DNA of 36,588 nt, taken from Minisyncoccota bacterium. GTDB taxonomy: Bacteria; Patescibacteriota; Minisyncoccia; Phycocordibacterales; UBA12079. The notes beneath the pieces are model-generated. The model did not search any database. It saw nothing but the letters and a program-made list of their open reading frames with translations, and was not told where the DNA came from. This document shows, piece after piece, positions 7,692 through 15,410 of the stretch. How positions within the stretch are numbered: the first letter of the stretch is position 1; each line of letters opens with the position of its first letter. The position numbers and the translations under genes were made by a program. Location: the NCBI GenBank assembly GCA_023140255.1, contig JAGLLX010000002.1:1-36588 (forward strand), in the 5' to 3' direction.

Positions 7692-7807
7692 CACACGCAC
7701 AAAAATATTAAAAACCAAAGCGTTTAGCTTTGGTTTTTAATTGCATTTGTTAAGGTTCTTTGCTAATGTCTAAATTAGATATGTAATTTTAAATAAGGGA
7801 GGGGAAA

Positions 7808-8056
7808 ATGAAAACAAAGAGATTTATAAATCCTGCAAGAGGTGATCGGCTAGCTGCTCTTAAAAGTATTGGGAAATTAGAGTGGCTTAATATTAATGTT
7901 CCATGTGAAAATTGTGGGCAAAATGCTCACCCATATCGTATCTGGGGATCTGATGGTTTGTGGGAGGATTGTTGTTATTGTTCCCATTGTCATTTTGATA
8001 CTTGGGAAGAAAAAAATTGGGTGTTGAATCAGTCTTTAGCCAACTTACGAAAATGA
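7808..8056 (+). CDS. Small zinc-ribbon-like protein
   Basis: SD GGGAGGGG; CENCGQ...CCYCSHCHF cysteine pairs. Confidence 0.65.
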   Translation: MKTKRFINPARGDRLAALKSIGKLEWLNINVPCENCGQNAHPYRIWGSDGLWEDCCYCSHCHFDTWEEKNWVLNQSLANLRK

Positions 8057-8076
8057 ATCAATTCGTTTTTTAAAAT

Positions 8077-10254
8077 TTATTCCAAATGAATAAGTTTCTC
8101 TAATTCGGAAATTTTTTCTAAAATAAGAGGGTGGTTTTGAAGTTCAGAATCACCCTCTATTATTTTTTTAGCTTCTGTTTGGGCTGCTTCTACTAATTTA
8201 ATATTTTTGATAGCTTCCATTGCTAAGTCAGACATTCCCCATTGTTTATTCCCAATCAATTCTCCAGAGCCTCTTAGTTTTAAATCAAATTCAGCTAATT
8301 CAAATCCGTTTTTTGCGGTTTTTAAGGCTTCTAATCTTTTTAAAGTTTTTTCGGTTTTTGTATCACTAAAAACAAAACAATAAGCTTGGTGGTTAGATCT
8401 GATAACTCTTCCACGAAGTTGGTGAAGTTGAGCTAGACCAAATCTTTCAGCTCCTTCTAAAATAATCATTGTCGCATTTTCAACATTCACCCCAACTTCA
8501 ACAACAGAAGTAGCAACGAGAATAGCGGTTTTACCAGAAGAAAAATCGTTCATAATTTCTTCTTTTTCAGAAGCTTTCATTTTGCTATGTAAAATTCCAA
8601 TTTCATATTCAGGGAAAACTTCTGTTTTAAGTCGTTGGGCTTCTGCAGTAACAGATTTTACTCGTAAAGCTCCTGCTTTATTAGGGTCAGGTTCTTCAAT
8701 ACGAGGGCAAATTACATATAATTGTCTTCCTTCTTCTAACTTTTCTTTTATTTTTTCATAAGTGCTATCTCTTTGCTGAGGAGTAACAATTTCAGTAATA
8801 ATTGGCTTTCTTCCATGAGGCATTTGGTCTAATAAAGTTAAATCAAGGTCTCCATAAATACTTAATGCAAGAGTTCTAGGAATAGGGGTAGCAGTCATAG
8901 AGAGTAGATGAGGAATTAACTCTTTGGTTTTAGAATTAGCCCTATTTTTTTTACTTAATTTTTGTCTTTGTAATATACCGAATTTGTGTTGTTCATCAAT
9001 AATAATATAAGCAAGGTTTTTAAATTCTACTGATTTTTGAATTAAGGAATGTGTTCCAATTAAAATTGGAATTTCTCCGTTGGCTACCCATTTTAAGAGT
9101 TGGGCTTTAGAGATTTTTGTCCATTCAGTGGGATTTACTTTTGACGGAAACTTAAAACAACCAGAAGAAGTAATCAAACCAATATTGATATTTAGATATT
9201 CAAAAAATTTAATAAAAGATTCAAAATGTTGTTTTGCTAAAATTTCAGTTGGTACCATATAAGCTGTTTGTAGATGAGCTGATGGTTGGTTTTTAGGGGA
9301 AGTGGTAGTAATAGCATAAATAGTGGCTGCAGCCACAGCAGTTTTTCCAGAACCAACATCTCCTTCTAATAAACGATTCATTGCATAGTCTTTTTTAAAG
9401 TCTTCTAGAATGGTTTTGATTGAACTTAGTTGAGATTCTGTTGCTTTGAAGGGAAATTTTTTGATAAAGTCGTTTAACTCTTTTTGGGTCTTAGATATTT
9501 TGAAGGAGGGGTTTTTTTGATACTCGGTTTTTTGCTTGGCTCTTAGAAGAGAAATAAAAAATATTTCTTCAAAAGCAAATCTTTTTTTTGAGGCTTGGGC
9601 GTCTGATTTTTTCTGAGGAGTATGAATCCAGATTAAAGCTGTTTTTAAAGTAGGAAGATTATATTTTTTTAAAATTTCTTTAGAAATAGGGTCTGAAATT
9701 TTATCTAAGATTCCTTCTGAAAATATTTTTTCAATTTTGTGATAGATCCATTTTGAATTTAGTCCGCGAGTTTCAGAGTAGACAGGAAAAATAAAGGAGT
9801 CAGAATCTTTTTCTTGAAATAAAGTTTCTTCAGATATAATAGGAAGAGAAGAAACATTTTGATATTCTGGATTAGCTAAATATAATTTTCCGTTTCTTTC
9901 TGAAATAGTTCCTGTAAATTTAGCATAAGATCCTTCAGCTAACATTTTTGAGATATAAGCTTGGCGAAACCAAATAGCTTTAATTACTCCACTAGCGTCT
10001 TCAAGAGTAGCTTCAGTCATTGGAATTTTTTTATAATAAGCTTTTGTGGCTTTTATTTTTTTAACTTGAGCGTAAATAATTATTTTGTCTCCTTTCTTTA
10101 GATTTTTAATTTCTTTTAAATCTTCAGTGCTTTCATAACGAGAAGGGAAATAAAACAATAAATCTTTAAGAGTATTTAAATCAAGCCTTTTCAATGCTTT
10201 TTTTTGGGCTTCAGTAGTTCTAAATTCTTTTTGTATAAGCGAGTTTAGTTTCAT
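8077..10254 (-). CDS. recG: ATP-dependent DNA helicase RecG
   Basis: GDVGSGKT, DEQHKFG, TATPIPRTLAL, GRVIRSNHQAYC motifs. Confidence 0.95.
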   Translation of the reverse strand: MKLNSLIQKEFRTTEAQKKALKRLDLNTLKDLLFYFPSRYESTEDLKEIKNLKKGDKIIIYAQVKKIKATKAYYKKIPMTEATLEDASGVIKAIWFRQAYISKMLAEGSYAKFTGTISERNGKLYLANPEYQNVSSLPIISEETLFQEKDSDSFIFPVYSETRGLNSKWIYHKIEKIFSEGILDKISDPISKEILKKYNLPTLKTALIWIHTPQKKSDAQASKKRFAFEEIFFISLLRAKQKTEYQKNPSFKISKTQKELNDFIKKFPFKATESQLSSIKTILEDFKKDYAMNRLLEGDVGSGKTAVAAATIYAITTTSPKNQPSAHLQTAYMVPTEILAKQHFESFIKFFEYLNINIGLITSSGCFKFPSKVNPTEWTKISKAQLLKWVANGEIPILIGTHSLIQKSVEFKNLAYIIIDEQHKFGILQRQKLSKKNRANSKTKELIPHLLSMTATPIPRTLALSIYGDLDLTLLDQMPHGRKPIITEIVTPQQRDSTYEKIKEKLEEGRQLYVICPRIEEPDPNKAGALRVKSVTAEAQRLKTEVFPEYEIGILHSKMKASEKEEIMNDFSSGKTAILVATSVVEVGVNVENATMIILEGAERFGLAQLHQLRGRVIRSNHQAYCFVFSDTKTEKTLKRLEALKTAKNGFELAEFDLKLRGSGELIGNKQWGMSDLAMEAIKNIKLVEAAQTEAKKIIEGDSELQNHPLILEKISELEKLIHLE

Positions 10255-10409
10255 CCCGTTAGAGATAATTTACGAAAAGTAAATAATCTTAATTTAATTA
10301 GTAATTTTAACCCCGCCAAATCTCTAACGGGATCTATTCCTTGTATTTTAGCACATTGCTGTGCTTTTTTATGATATAATCCTTTATTATAGATAATAAA
10401 TAAAATATC

Positions 10410-10964
10410 ATGCAAAAAACATTAAATAATTTAGCTAAAGCCTTTATAGGAGAAAGTCAGGCGAGAAATCGTTATACTTTTTATGCTAAAACAGCTAAAA
10501 AAGAGGGTTACGAACAATTAAGTGAAGTTTTTTTATTAACTGCTGATAATGAAAGAGAACATGCTAAGTGGTTGTTAAGATTAATTAATGAATTAGGTGG
10601 AAAAGATATTATAGTAGAAGCTGAAGTTCCTACTGTATTAGGAAATACTGTTGAAAATTTAAAATCAGCGATTAAAGGAGAAAGTTATGAAAATTTAACA
10701 ATGTATCCTGACTTTGCAACTATTGCTGAAGAAGAAAATTTACCAGAAATTGCAAAAAGATTAAGAGCTATTGCTGTAGCAGAAAAACATCACGAAGAAA
10801 GATTTAAAAAATTTTTGTATAACATAGAAAATAATAAAGTTTTTCAAAAAGATGAAGAAGTAAATTGGGTTTGTAGAAAATGTGGTTATTTACATAAAGG
10901 AACAGAAGCTCCAGAAAAATGCCCTTCATGTGACCACCCACAAAGTTATTTTGAAATGGAATAA
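10410..10964 (+). CDS. Rubrerythrin
   Basis: Ferritin-like diiron domain EREHAKW / EKHHEERF and C-terminal rubredoxin CRKCGYLHKGTEAPEKCPSC. Confidence 0.93.
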   Translation: MQKTLNNLAKAFIGESQARNRYTFYAKTAKKEGYEQLSEVFLLTADNEREHAKWLLRLINELGGKDIIVEAEVPTVLGNTVENLKSAIKGESYENLTMYPDFATIAEEENLPEIAKRLRAIAVAEKHHEERFKKFLYNIENNKVFQKDEEVNWVCRKCGYLHKGTEAPEKCPSCDHPQSYFEME

Positions 10965-11035
10965 TTAACTTATCTAGTTAAGAGAAAATCCTTTGAAATA
11001 TACAAGATAATTATATATTTCTAAATAAAATGATA

Positions 11036-11077
11036 AAAAGTCAACGGCTCACCTAGGTGAGCCGTTGACTTTTTTTG
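11036..11077 (+). terminator. Strong intrinsic terminator
   Basis: AAGTCAACGGCTCACCTAGGTGAGCCGTTGACTTTTTTT. Confidence 0.9.
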
Positions 11078-11130
11078 GTATATTGATAAGATAGAGAAAG
11101 ATGTAAGGTGATTATCTTGTAATCCGGTCG

Positions 11131-11308
11131 TCGTAGTTATTACCATCCATCAATGGTATTTACTACAAAGGAGACATTTTTTATGGGGATCGCTATTTTG
11201 TGCCTTGGGAGACGGGCACGTTAAAATCAGTCTTCACAAAGGACCTTTATATTTTTTTATATTAACAGACTCTTTATCCGTCCCCTCGCTTGTTTCTTGA
11301 GCGAGGGG
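11131..11308 (+). ncRNA. Candidate structured leader/short-peptide RNA
   Basis: GTAGTTATTACCAT-ccatca-ATGGTATTTACTAC hairpin, AAAGGAG + 13-codon ORF, GTGCC...GGCAC hairpin, CCCCTCGCT...AGCGAGGGG terminator. Confidence 0.4.
11183..11224 (+). CDS. 13-aa ORF MGIAILCLGRRAR (possible leader peptide)
   Basis: AAAGGAG SD upstream of ATG; no homology known. Confidence 0.3.
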   Translation: MGIAILCLGRRAR

Positions 11309-11310
11309 AT
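11282..11310 (+). terminator. Hairpin terminator
   Basis: CCCCTCGCT-tgtttcttg-AGCGAGGGG followed by T-rich sequence. Confidence 0.65.
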
Positions 11311-11388
11311 TTTATTATTTCTTTTTGAAAATTAACCTTTTTCCTTTAAGTAATAATGACTTAATTAAATTTAATTGTAGATATAAAT

Positions 11389-11406
11389 ATTCCATTTAAA
11401 TGGAAT
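11389..11406. promoter_or_regulatory. Palindromic operator candidate ATTCCATTTAAATGGAAT
   Basis: Perfect 18-bp palindrome upstream of TrpR/YerC-like gene. Confidence 0.6.
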
Positions 11407-11493
11407 GTAAACAGCTTAGTTTTTACAAATGCAAATAATAAGATCATTTTTTAATGAGATTTAAATAGCTATTTAAAGATATTAACTTATATT

Positions 11494-11511
11494 AGTCCAT
11501 TTAAATGGAAT
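11494..11511. promoter_or_regulatory. Second operator-like site (core TCCATTTAAATGGA)
   Basis: Same palindrome with one half-site change. Confidence 0.6.
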
Positions 11512-11565
11512 AATTATGTTATAATAATAGAAAAGAAGGTGTTTAATATATTTAAATAAAATAAT

Positions 11566-12012
11566 ATGGTTAGAGTGTCAAAACAAAAAATCGATAAAAA
11601 AGTTTTAAATCAAATTAATAATAGGTTAGTTGATGTTATTTCTAAATTGGAAACTAACATTTCTATAGCAAATTTTTTAAATGATCTATTAACTGAATCT
11701 GAAAAAATTGTTTTAGCGAAAAGACTTGCTATTATTTTTATGCTTCAAGAAAATATAAGTTGGTATAAAATATCTGTTTTGTTAAAAGTAAGTCCAACTA
11801 CTGTTAAAAAAGTAGTAATTGATATTGATTTAGAAGAATATGAAAATATCTTAAAAATTGTTAAACAAAGAAAAAATAGAATTACTTTTTGGGCTGGAAT
11901 GGACTTAACTTTAAGAATAGGAATACCTTCACTAGTAGGAGCAGGTCAATGGAATCTTTTAGATGAGATATATGAAAAATATCAAATTAAAAAGAACACT
12001 AAAAAGGAATAG
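11566..12012 (+). CDS. TrpR/YerC-YecD superfamily HTH regulator
   Basis: IANFLNDLLTESEKIVLAKRLAIIFMLQENISWYKISVLLKVSPTTVKKV matches TrpR-like HTH. Confidence 0.75.
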   Translation: MVRVSKQKIDKKVLNQINNRLVDVISKLETNISIANFLNDLLTESEKIVLAKRLAIIFMLQENISWYKISVLLKVSPTTVKKVVIDIDLEEYENILKIVKQRKNRITFWAGMDLTLRIGIPSLVGAGQWNLLDEIYEKYQIKKNTKKE

Positions 12013-12036
12013 TAAGGAAGAAAGTTTAAACATACC

Positions 12037-12068
12037 CTCTACTATTTCATTTAAATGGAATAGTAGAG
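12037..12068. promoter_or_regulatory. Third operator-like palindrome (extended)
   Basis: CTCTACTATTTCATTTAAATGGAATAGTAGAG, one mismatch from perfect. Confidence 0.55.
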
Positions 12069-12207
12069 AATTAAGTATAGACAAAGACAAATATAAAAAA
12101 GTTGCTGAAGGATTTGAGAATGAAAATAATTAGTTATTAGTTAAAGGAGTTGTGGCTAAAGAAAAGGAGTTTTAGTAGATGTAAGAAGTTTAAGATAATA
12201 ATCTTCT

Positions 12208-12233
12208 TACTATTCCATTTAAATGGAATAGTA
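12208..12233. promoter_or_regulatory. Fourth operator-like palindrome
   Basis: Perfect TACTATTCCATTTAAATGGAATAGTA. Confidence 0.55.
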
Positions 12234-12279
12234 GAGGGTGTATTTTTATAGATTAAAGTATAAAAATGTGTTATTTTAT

Positions 12280-12308
12280 ATTAAATATAACATGGAGAGC
12301 TGGCTGAG
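12280..12308 (+). repeat. 5' fragment of tRNA-Ser gene with upstream flank
   Basis: ATTAAATATAACATGGAGAGCTGGCTGAG vs intact ATTAAATATAATATATATGGAGAGTTGGCTGAG. Confidence 0.65.
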
Positions 12309-12379
12309 GGTGGACGACGAATGTTCAAACACATTCATTTCCATCTAATGATGGATTAAAAATTAAATATAATATATAT

Positions 12380-12466
12380 GGAGAGTTGGCTGAGCGGTTT
12401 AAAGCGCATCCCTGCTAAGGATGTGGGGAGGAAACTCCCTCGAGGGTTCGAATCCCTCACTCTCCG
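12380..12466 (+). tRNA. tRNA-Ser(GCT)
   Basis: GGAGAGT/ACTCTCC acceptor, anticodon arm CATCC-CTGCTAA-GGATG, long variable arm GGGGAGGAAACTCCC, T arm GAGGGTTCGAATCCCTC. Confidence 0.92.
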
Positions 12467-12520
12467 CAGTGAATACTTGTTATCGGCAGACCTTGGTGCC
12501 TTAATAGACAAGTATAAATA

Positions 12521-12546
12521 AAAAACACCCTTGCGGGTGTTTTTTG
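12521..12546. terminator. Bidirectional intrinsic terminator
   Basis: AAAAACACCCttgcGGGTGTTTTT. Confidence 0.85.
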
Positions 12547-12549
12547 CAT

Positions 12550-12717
12550 CTATTTACTCCAATGCCCGAGTACCCATTCCCATTGTTTACGACTATAATC
12601 GTAACGCCAATGAGCTCTAACCCATTTAGTTTTTCCTATTGGGCGTATAGTTCGCATATTTTGCATTTTATCTATTGGCTTTATAGGTCTAATGGGTTTT
12701 ATTTTTCTTATCACCAT
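12550..12717 (-). CDS. Small basic Trp-rich protein (55 aa)
   Basis: Start M at 12717, just downstream of DUF3892; KWVRAHWRYDYSRKQWEWVLGHW. Confidence 0.45.
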   Translation of the reverse strand: MVIRKIKPIRPIKPIDKMQNMRTIRPIGKTKWVRAHWRYDYSRKQWEWVLGHWSK

Positions 12718-12721
12718 AATA

Positions 12722-12994
12722 TTAACATTGAGGTAGAGATAAAAGATTATCTCGAGTTTCACCGTCAGCATCTGGTGCTGTTTTGATGTATGGGTTACCA
12801 AATGTTGGGCGTACCACATTTACATCAGAATATTCTCCTTGTTCCGAAACATAAAAAGAAGCTGATCCATTTTCAATTAAACGAATAACCTCTTCTCTTG
12901 TATGTATTACTCCGCTGTATTTAACATGAGTAATGTGTTGTAGAGAACTATAAGTATCAGGTTTCCTGATATGTGTAATTCTATATTCATTCAT
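12722..12994 (-). CDS. DUF3892 domain protein
   Basis: YRITHIRKPD...HITHVKYSG...TREEVIRLIENGSASFYV...GNPYIKTAPD...DNLLSLPQC. Confidence 0.75.
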   Translation of the reverse strand: MNEYRITHIRKPDTYSSLQHITHVKYSGVIHTREEVIRLIENGSASFYVSEQGEYSDVNVVRPTFGNPYIKTAPDADGETRDNLLSLPQC

Positions 12995-13041
12995 AATAGA
13001 AATTTCTTAGTGTGGTACTTAATAATATTCCAACTATTATG

Positions 13042-13160
13042 TATAATATATACAGTAGTGGTTGCACACCCTACTTACTTCGGAAAAAGTACCACCCTTT
13101 TCTAAAAGAGTAGGTACGCGGGCGACAATCTTTTTATTTTAGAATGGGGATTGTCGTTTT
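13042..13160 (+). ncRNA. Candidate short structured transcript
   Basis: TATAAT at 13042-13047; CCTACT/AGTAGG and CGACAATC/GATTGTCG+TTTT stems. Confidence 0.3.
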
Positions 13161-13240
13161 GCGTTATGTTGCTCTATACATTATACTCGTTTTAATATAA
13201 GTGTCAAACTTTTGACTGTCAAATTATGTAAATATATTTA

Positions 13241-13269
13241 TTGACACCTGATTCTAACTCGTGTAATAT
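13241..13269 (+). promoter_or_regulatory. Sigma70-type promoter for the LexA-like gene
   Basis: TTGACA (13241) - 17 nt - TAATAT (13264); ATG at 13283; TGTCAAA repeats just upstream. Confidence 0.6.
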
Positions 13270-13282
13270 ATAATATAATAAT

Positions 13283-13933
13283 ATGCATCAGATACAAAAA
13301 AAACTTACTAAGCTGTCACAAACTCACGATTTAAGATCTTTGGGGCTTCGCCAGATAGCTAGAATGATAGGAGAAAATCATCCTCAGAAAATTAAGTACC
13401 ATATGCAGAAGATGGGGATTTTAGAGGAACAATCTAAGTCAAAGATTAATATGAGTGATTCCCAACTGATCCCTATTCCTCTTGTAGGTTTGGCTAATTG
13501 TGGAGAAGCTACTATATATGCAGAATCTTACGATGATCAATTATTACAAGTATCCAAAAGAGTTATCCCTTCAAAAAACAAAGATTTATTTGCTGTGCAA
13601 GCAGTTGGGGATTCTATGAACCAAGCCAATGTAGATGGAAATAATATTGAAGATGGTGATTATGTGATAGTTGATCCTAATGATAAAGATTTTAAGAATG
13701 GAGACTATGTACTTTCATTAATTAACGAAATGGCTAATATAAAAAAGTTTTCAAAAGATATCCAAAACAAACAAGTAATTCTACTTTCAGAATCAACTGA
13801 AAATTACCCACCAATTTATATTCACGAAGATGACTTGTCATATTTTATGGCAAGCGGAAAGGTTGTTGCTATTTTAAAATCTCCAAAGAAAAATAAAAAA
13901 GAGATCGTTTTTGTTAAAGATGATAAAAAATAA
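13283..13933 (+). CDS. LexA/S24-type self-cleaving repressor
   Basis: N-terminal wHTH; ANCGEA cleavage-like site; VGDSMNQ Ser and MANIKKF Lys of the S24 dyad. Confidence 0.8.
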   Translation: MHQIQKKLTKLSQTHDLRSLGLRQIARMIGENHPQKIKYHMQKMGILEEQSKSKINMSDSQLIPIPLVGLANCGEATIYAESYDDQLLQVSKRVIPSKNKDLFAVQAVGDSMNQANVDGNNIEDGDYVIVDPNDKDFKNGDYVLSLINEMANIKKFSKDIQNKQVILLSESTENYPPIYIHEDDLSYFMASGKVVAILKSPKKNKKEIVFVKDDKK

Positions 13934-13934
13934 T

Positions 13935-15257
13935 TTATTTTATCTCAACAACTTTTTTAGTTATAACAATCTTAGATTTAAAGCATCCCATTAATTCTCT
14001 TTTTTCTTCATTAGTTCCATCTTTAAGAATATATTTAGAGTAGGTTTTTAAATCTATGTCTTTATGTTTTGTATTTTTGTTTTGGATTCCTAAAACTCCA
14101 CGATTAAATTTGTTAAATCTTTTTAATTCTTTTTCAAACTTTATTTGTACACCAGTATTATTTAAATCTATTGAATCAAGAATCTTTACTAATTGATTGG
14201 TTAGTTCTTCTTCTCTAATGTATGGATTTTTACAACAACGATCTTTTGATCTTCCACATCCATAATAAATATATCTTGCTGAAGTTCCATCCTTAAGTTG
14301 CTTATACTTTTCCTCTGCTGAAATTCCAGAGCCACACAATCCACAAACCATTAATTTAGTGAAAGCAAATTCTTTGCTTTGTCTGACTATATTATCTCGT
14401 TTAAGTTGTATTTGAACTTTATCGAAGATTTCTTTTGTAACTATTGGCTCATGTTTTCCTTTATACCAATTACCTGACCCTCTAGGATATTCAAAAGTTC
14501 CGTAATAAAAAGAGTTTTGTAATAAACGATAGATATTACTAAGTGCGAGATTATGGTTACCAACTGATTTAAAATTTAATTCAAATTTAAGCCATTGATG
14601 TATTTTTCTACCCGACCATTTTTCATAAGCCATCTTTTCAAATATCTTTTTGATAATCGGAGAACGATCTGAATCAATGATAACTTGGCACTTCTTGTCC
14701 ATTTCTTTTTGATTAAGATAACCAACAGGAGCAACTCCAGGCCATAATCCCATCTCACATCTTGTCCTTAATCCTCGTTTTACATTTATGCCTCTGTTAT
14801 CATTTTCCAGTTTTGCTTGCGAACCTAAAATCATTAATAAGAACTTTTCATTTGGGTTGTTACCAAATTGTTGTCCAAATGTTCTAATATCTAAAAGATG
14901 ACCTGAATCCATTAAGTCTACTACCTTTCCAAGATCACCTGCATTTCTAGAGATACGATCAGGAGCCCAAGTTAATATCCCATTATACTTGCCTTGTTTA
15001 ATTTCTTCTATAATTTCGTTAAAAATAGGTCTTTGTCCTGTTTCTTTAGCTGAATGACTTTCTTTTTTCATAGAGACTACTTCAAGTCCCTCTCTGTCAG
15101 CTAATAGAAGCATTTCTTTAATCTGTGAATCTATTGAAAGTATCTGTCTTTCTTCAGATTCTGTTGATTTACGAGCATAAAGACAGTACTTCACTTTAAC
15201 CGCAGGTATAACAATTTTCTCATTCAAAGTTGTTTTTATAGGGCTTTCTATCTGCAT
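13935..15257 (-). CDS. Large serine recombinase
   Basis: YCLYARKSTESEERQILSIDSQI catalytic region, LTWAPDRISRNAGDLG, Zn-ribbon CGLCGSGISAEEK...YYGCGRSKDRCC. Confidence 0.9.
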   Translation of the reverse strand: MQIESPIKTTLNEKIVIPAVKVKYCLYARKSTESEERQILSIDSQIKEMLLLADREGLEVVSMKKESHSAKETGQRPIFNEIIEEIKQGKYNGILTWAPDRISRNAGDLGKVVDLMDSGHLLDIRTFGQQFGNNPNEKFLLMILGSQAKLENDNRGINVKRGLRTRCEMGLWPGVAPVGYLNQKEMDKKCQVIIDSDRSPIIKKIFEKMAYEKWSGRKIHQWLKFELNFKSVGNHNLALSNIYRLLQNSFYYGTFEYPRGSGNWYKGKHEPIVTKEIFDKVQIQLKRDNIVRQSKEFAFTKLMVCGLCGSGISAEEKYKQLKDGTSARYIYYGCGRSKDRCCKNPYIREEELTNQLVKILDSIDLNNTGVQIKFEKELKRFNKFNRGVLGIQNKNTKHKDIDLKTYSKYILKDGTNEEKRELMGCFKSKIVITKKVVEIK

Positions 15258-15368
15258 ACTTACATACTATCGCTATGGTTTTAAAAGTCTAGGTTATTTG
15301 TTGGTAACTAAATTACCCTTATTTTTCAATGTGAGTTAAGATGTTAAGTTATGATAACCTATGAAGGC

Positions 15369-15397
15369 TTGACTTTGTATTTACGACGCGATAGAAT
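15369..15397 (+). promoter_or_regulatory. Promoter for R-M operon
   Basis: TTGACT - 17 nt - TAGAAT, 13 nt before ATG 15411. Confidence 0.6.
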
Positions 15398-15410
15398 ACT
15401 TATTAATATT

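Noticed and set aside
7519-7740. 73-aa ORF GRIAQLVERGAYTSVVPGSSPGTPT
   Set aside because: Translation of the tRNA-Ile gene and its 3' duplicate, a common artefact.
14576-14758. 60-aa minus-strand ORF and similar overlapping short ORFs (9080, 15655, 16150, 16681, 17616, 19156, 20411, 20932, 22344, 28822, 29602, 31483, 32017, 33573)
   Set aside because: Alternate-frame shadows of well-supported genes.
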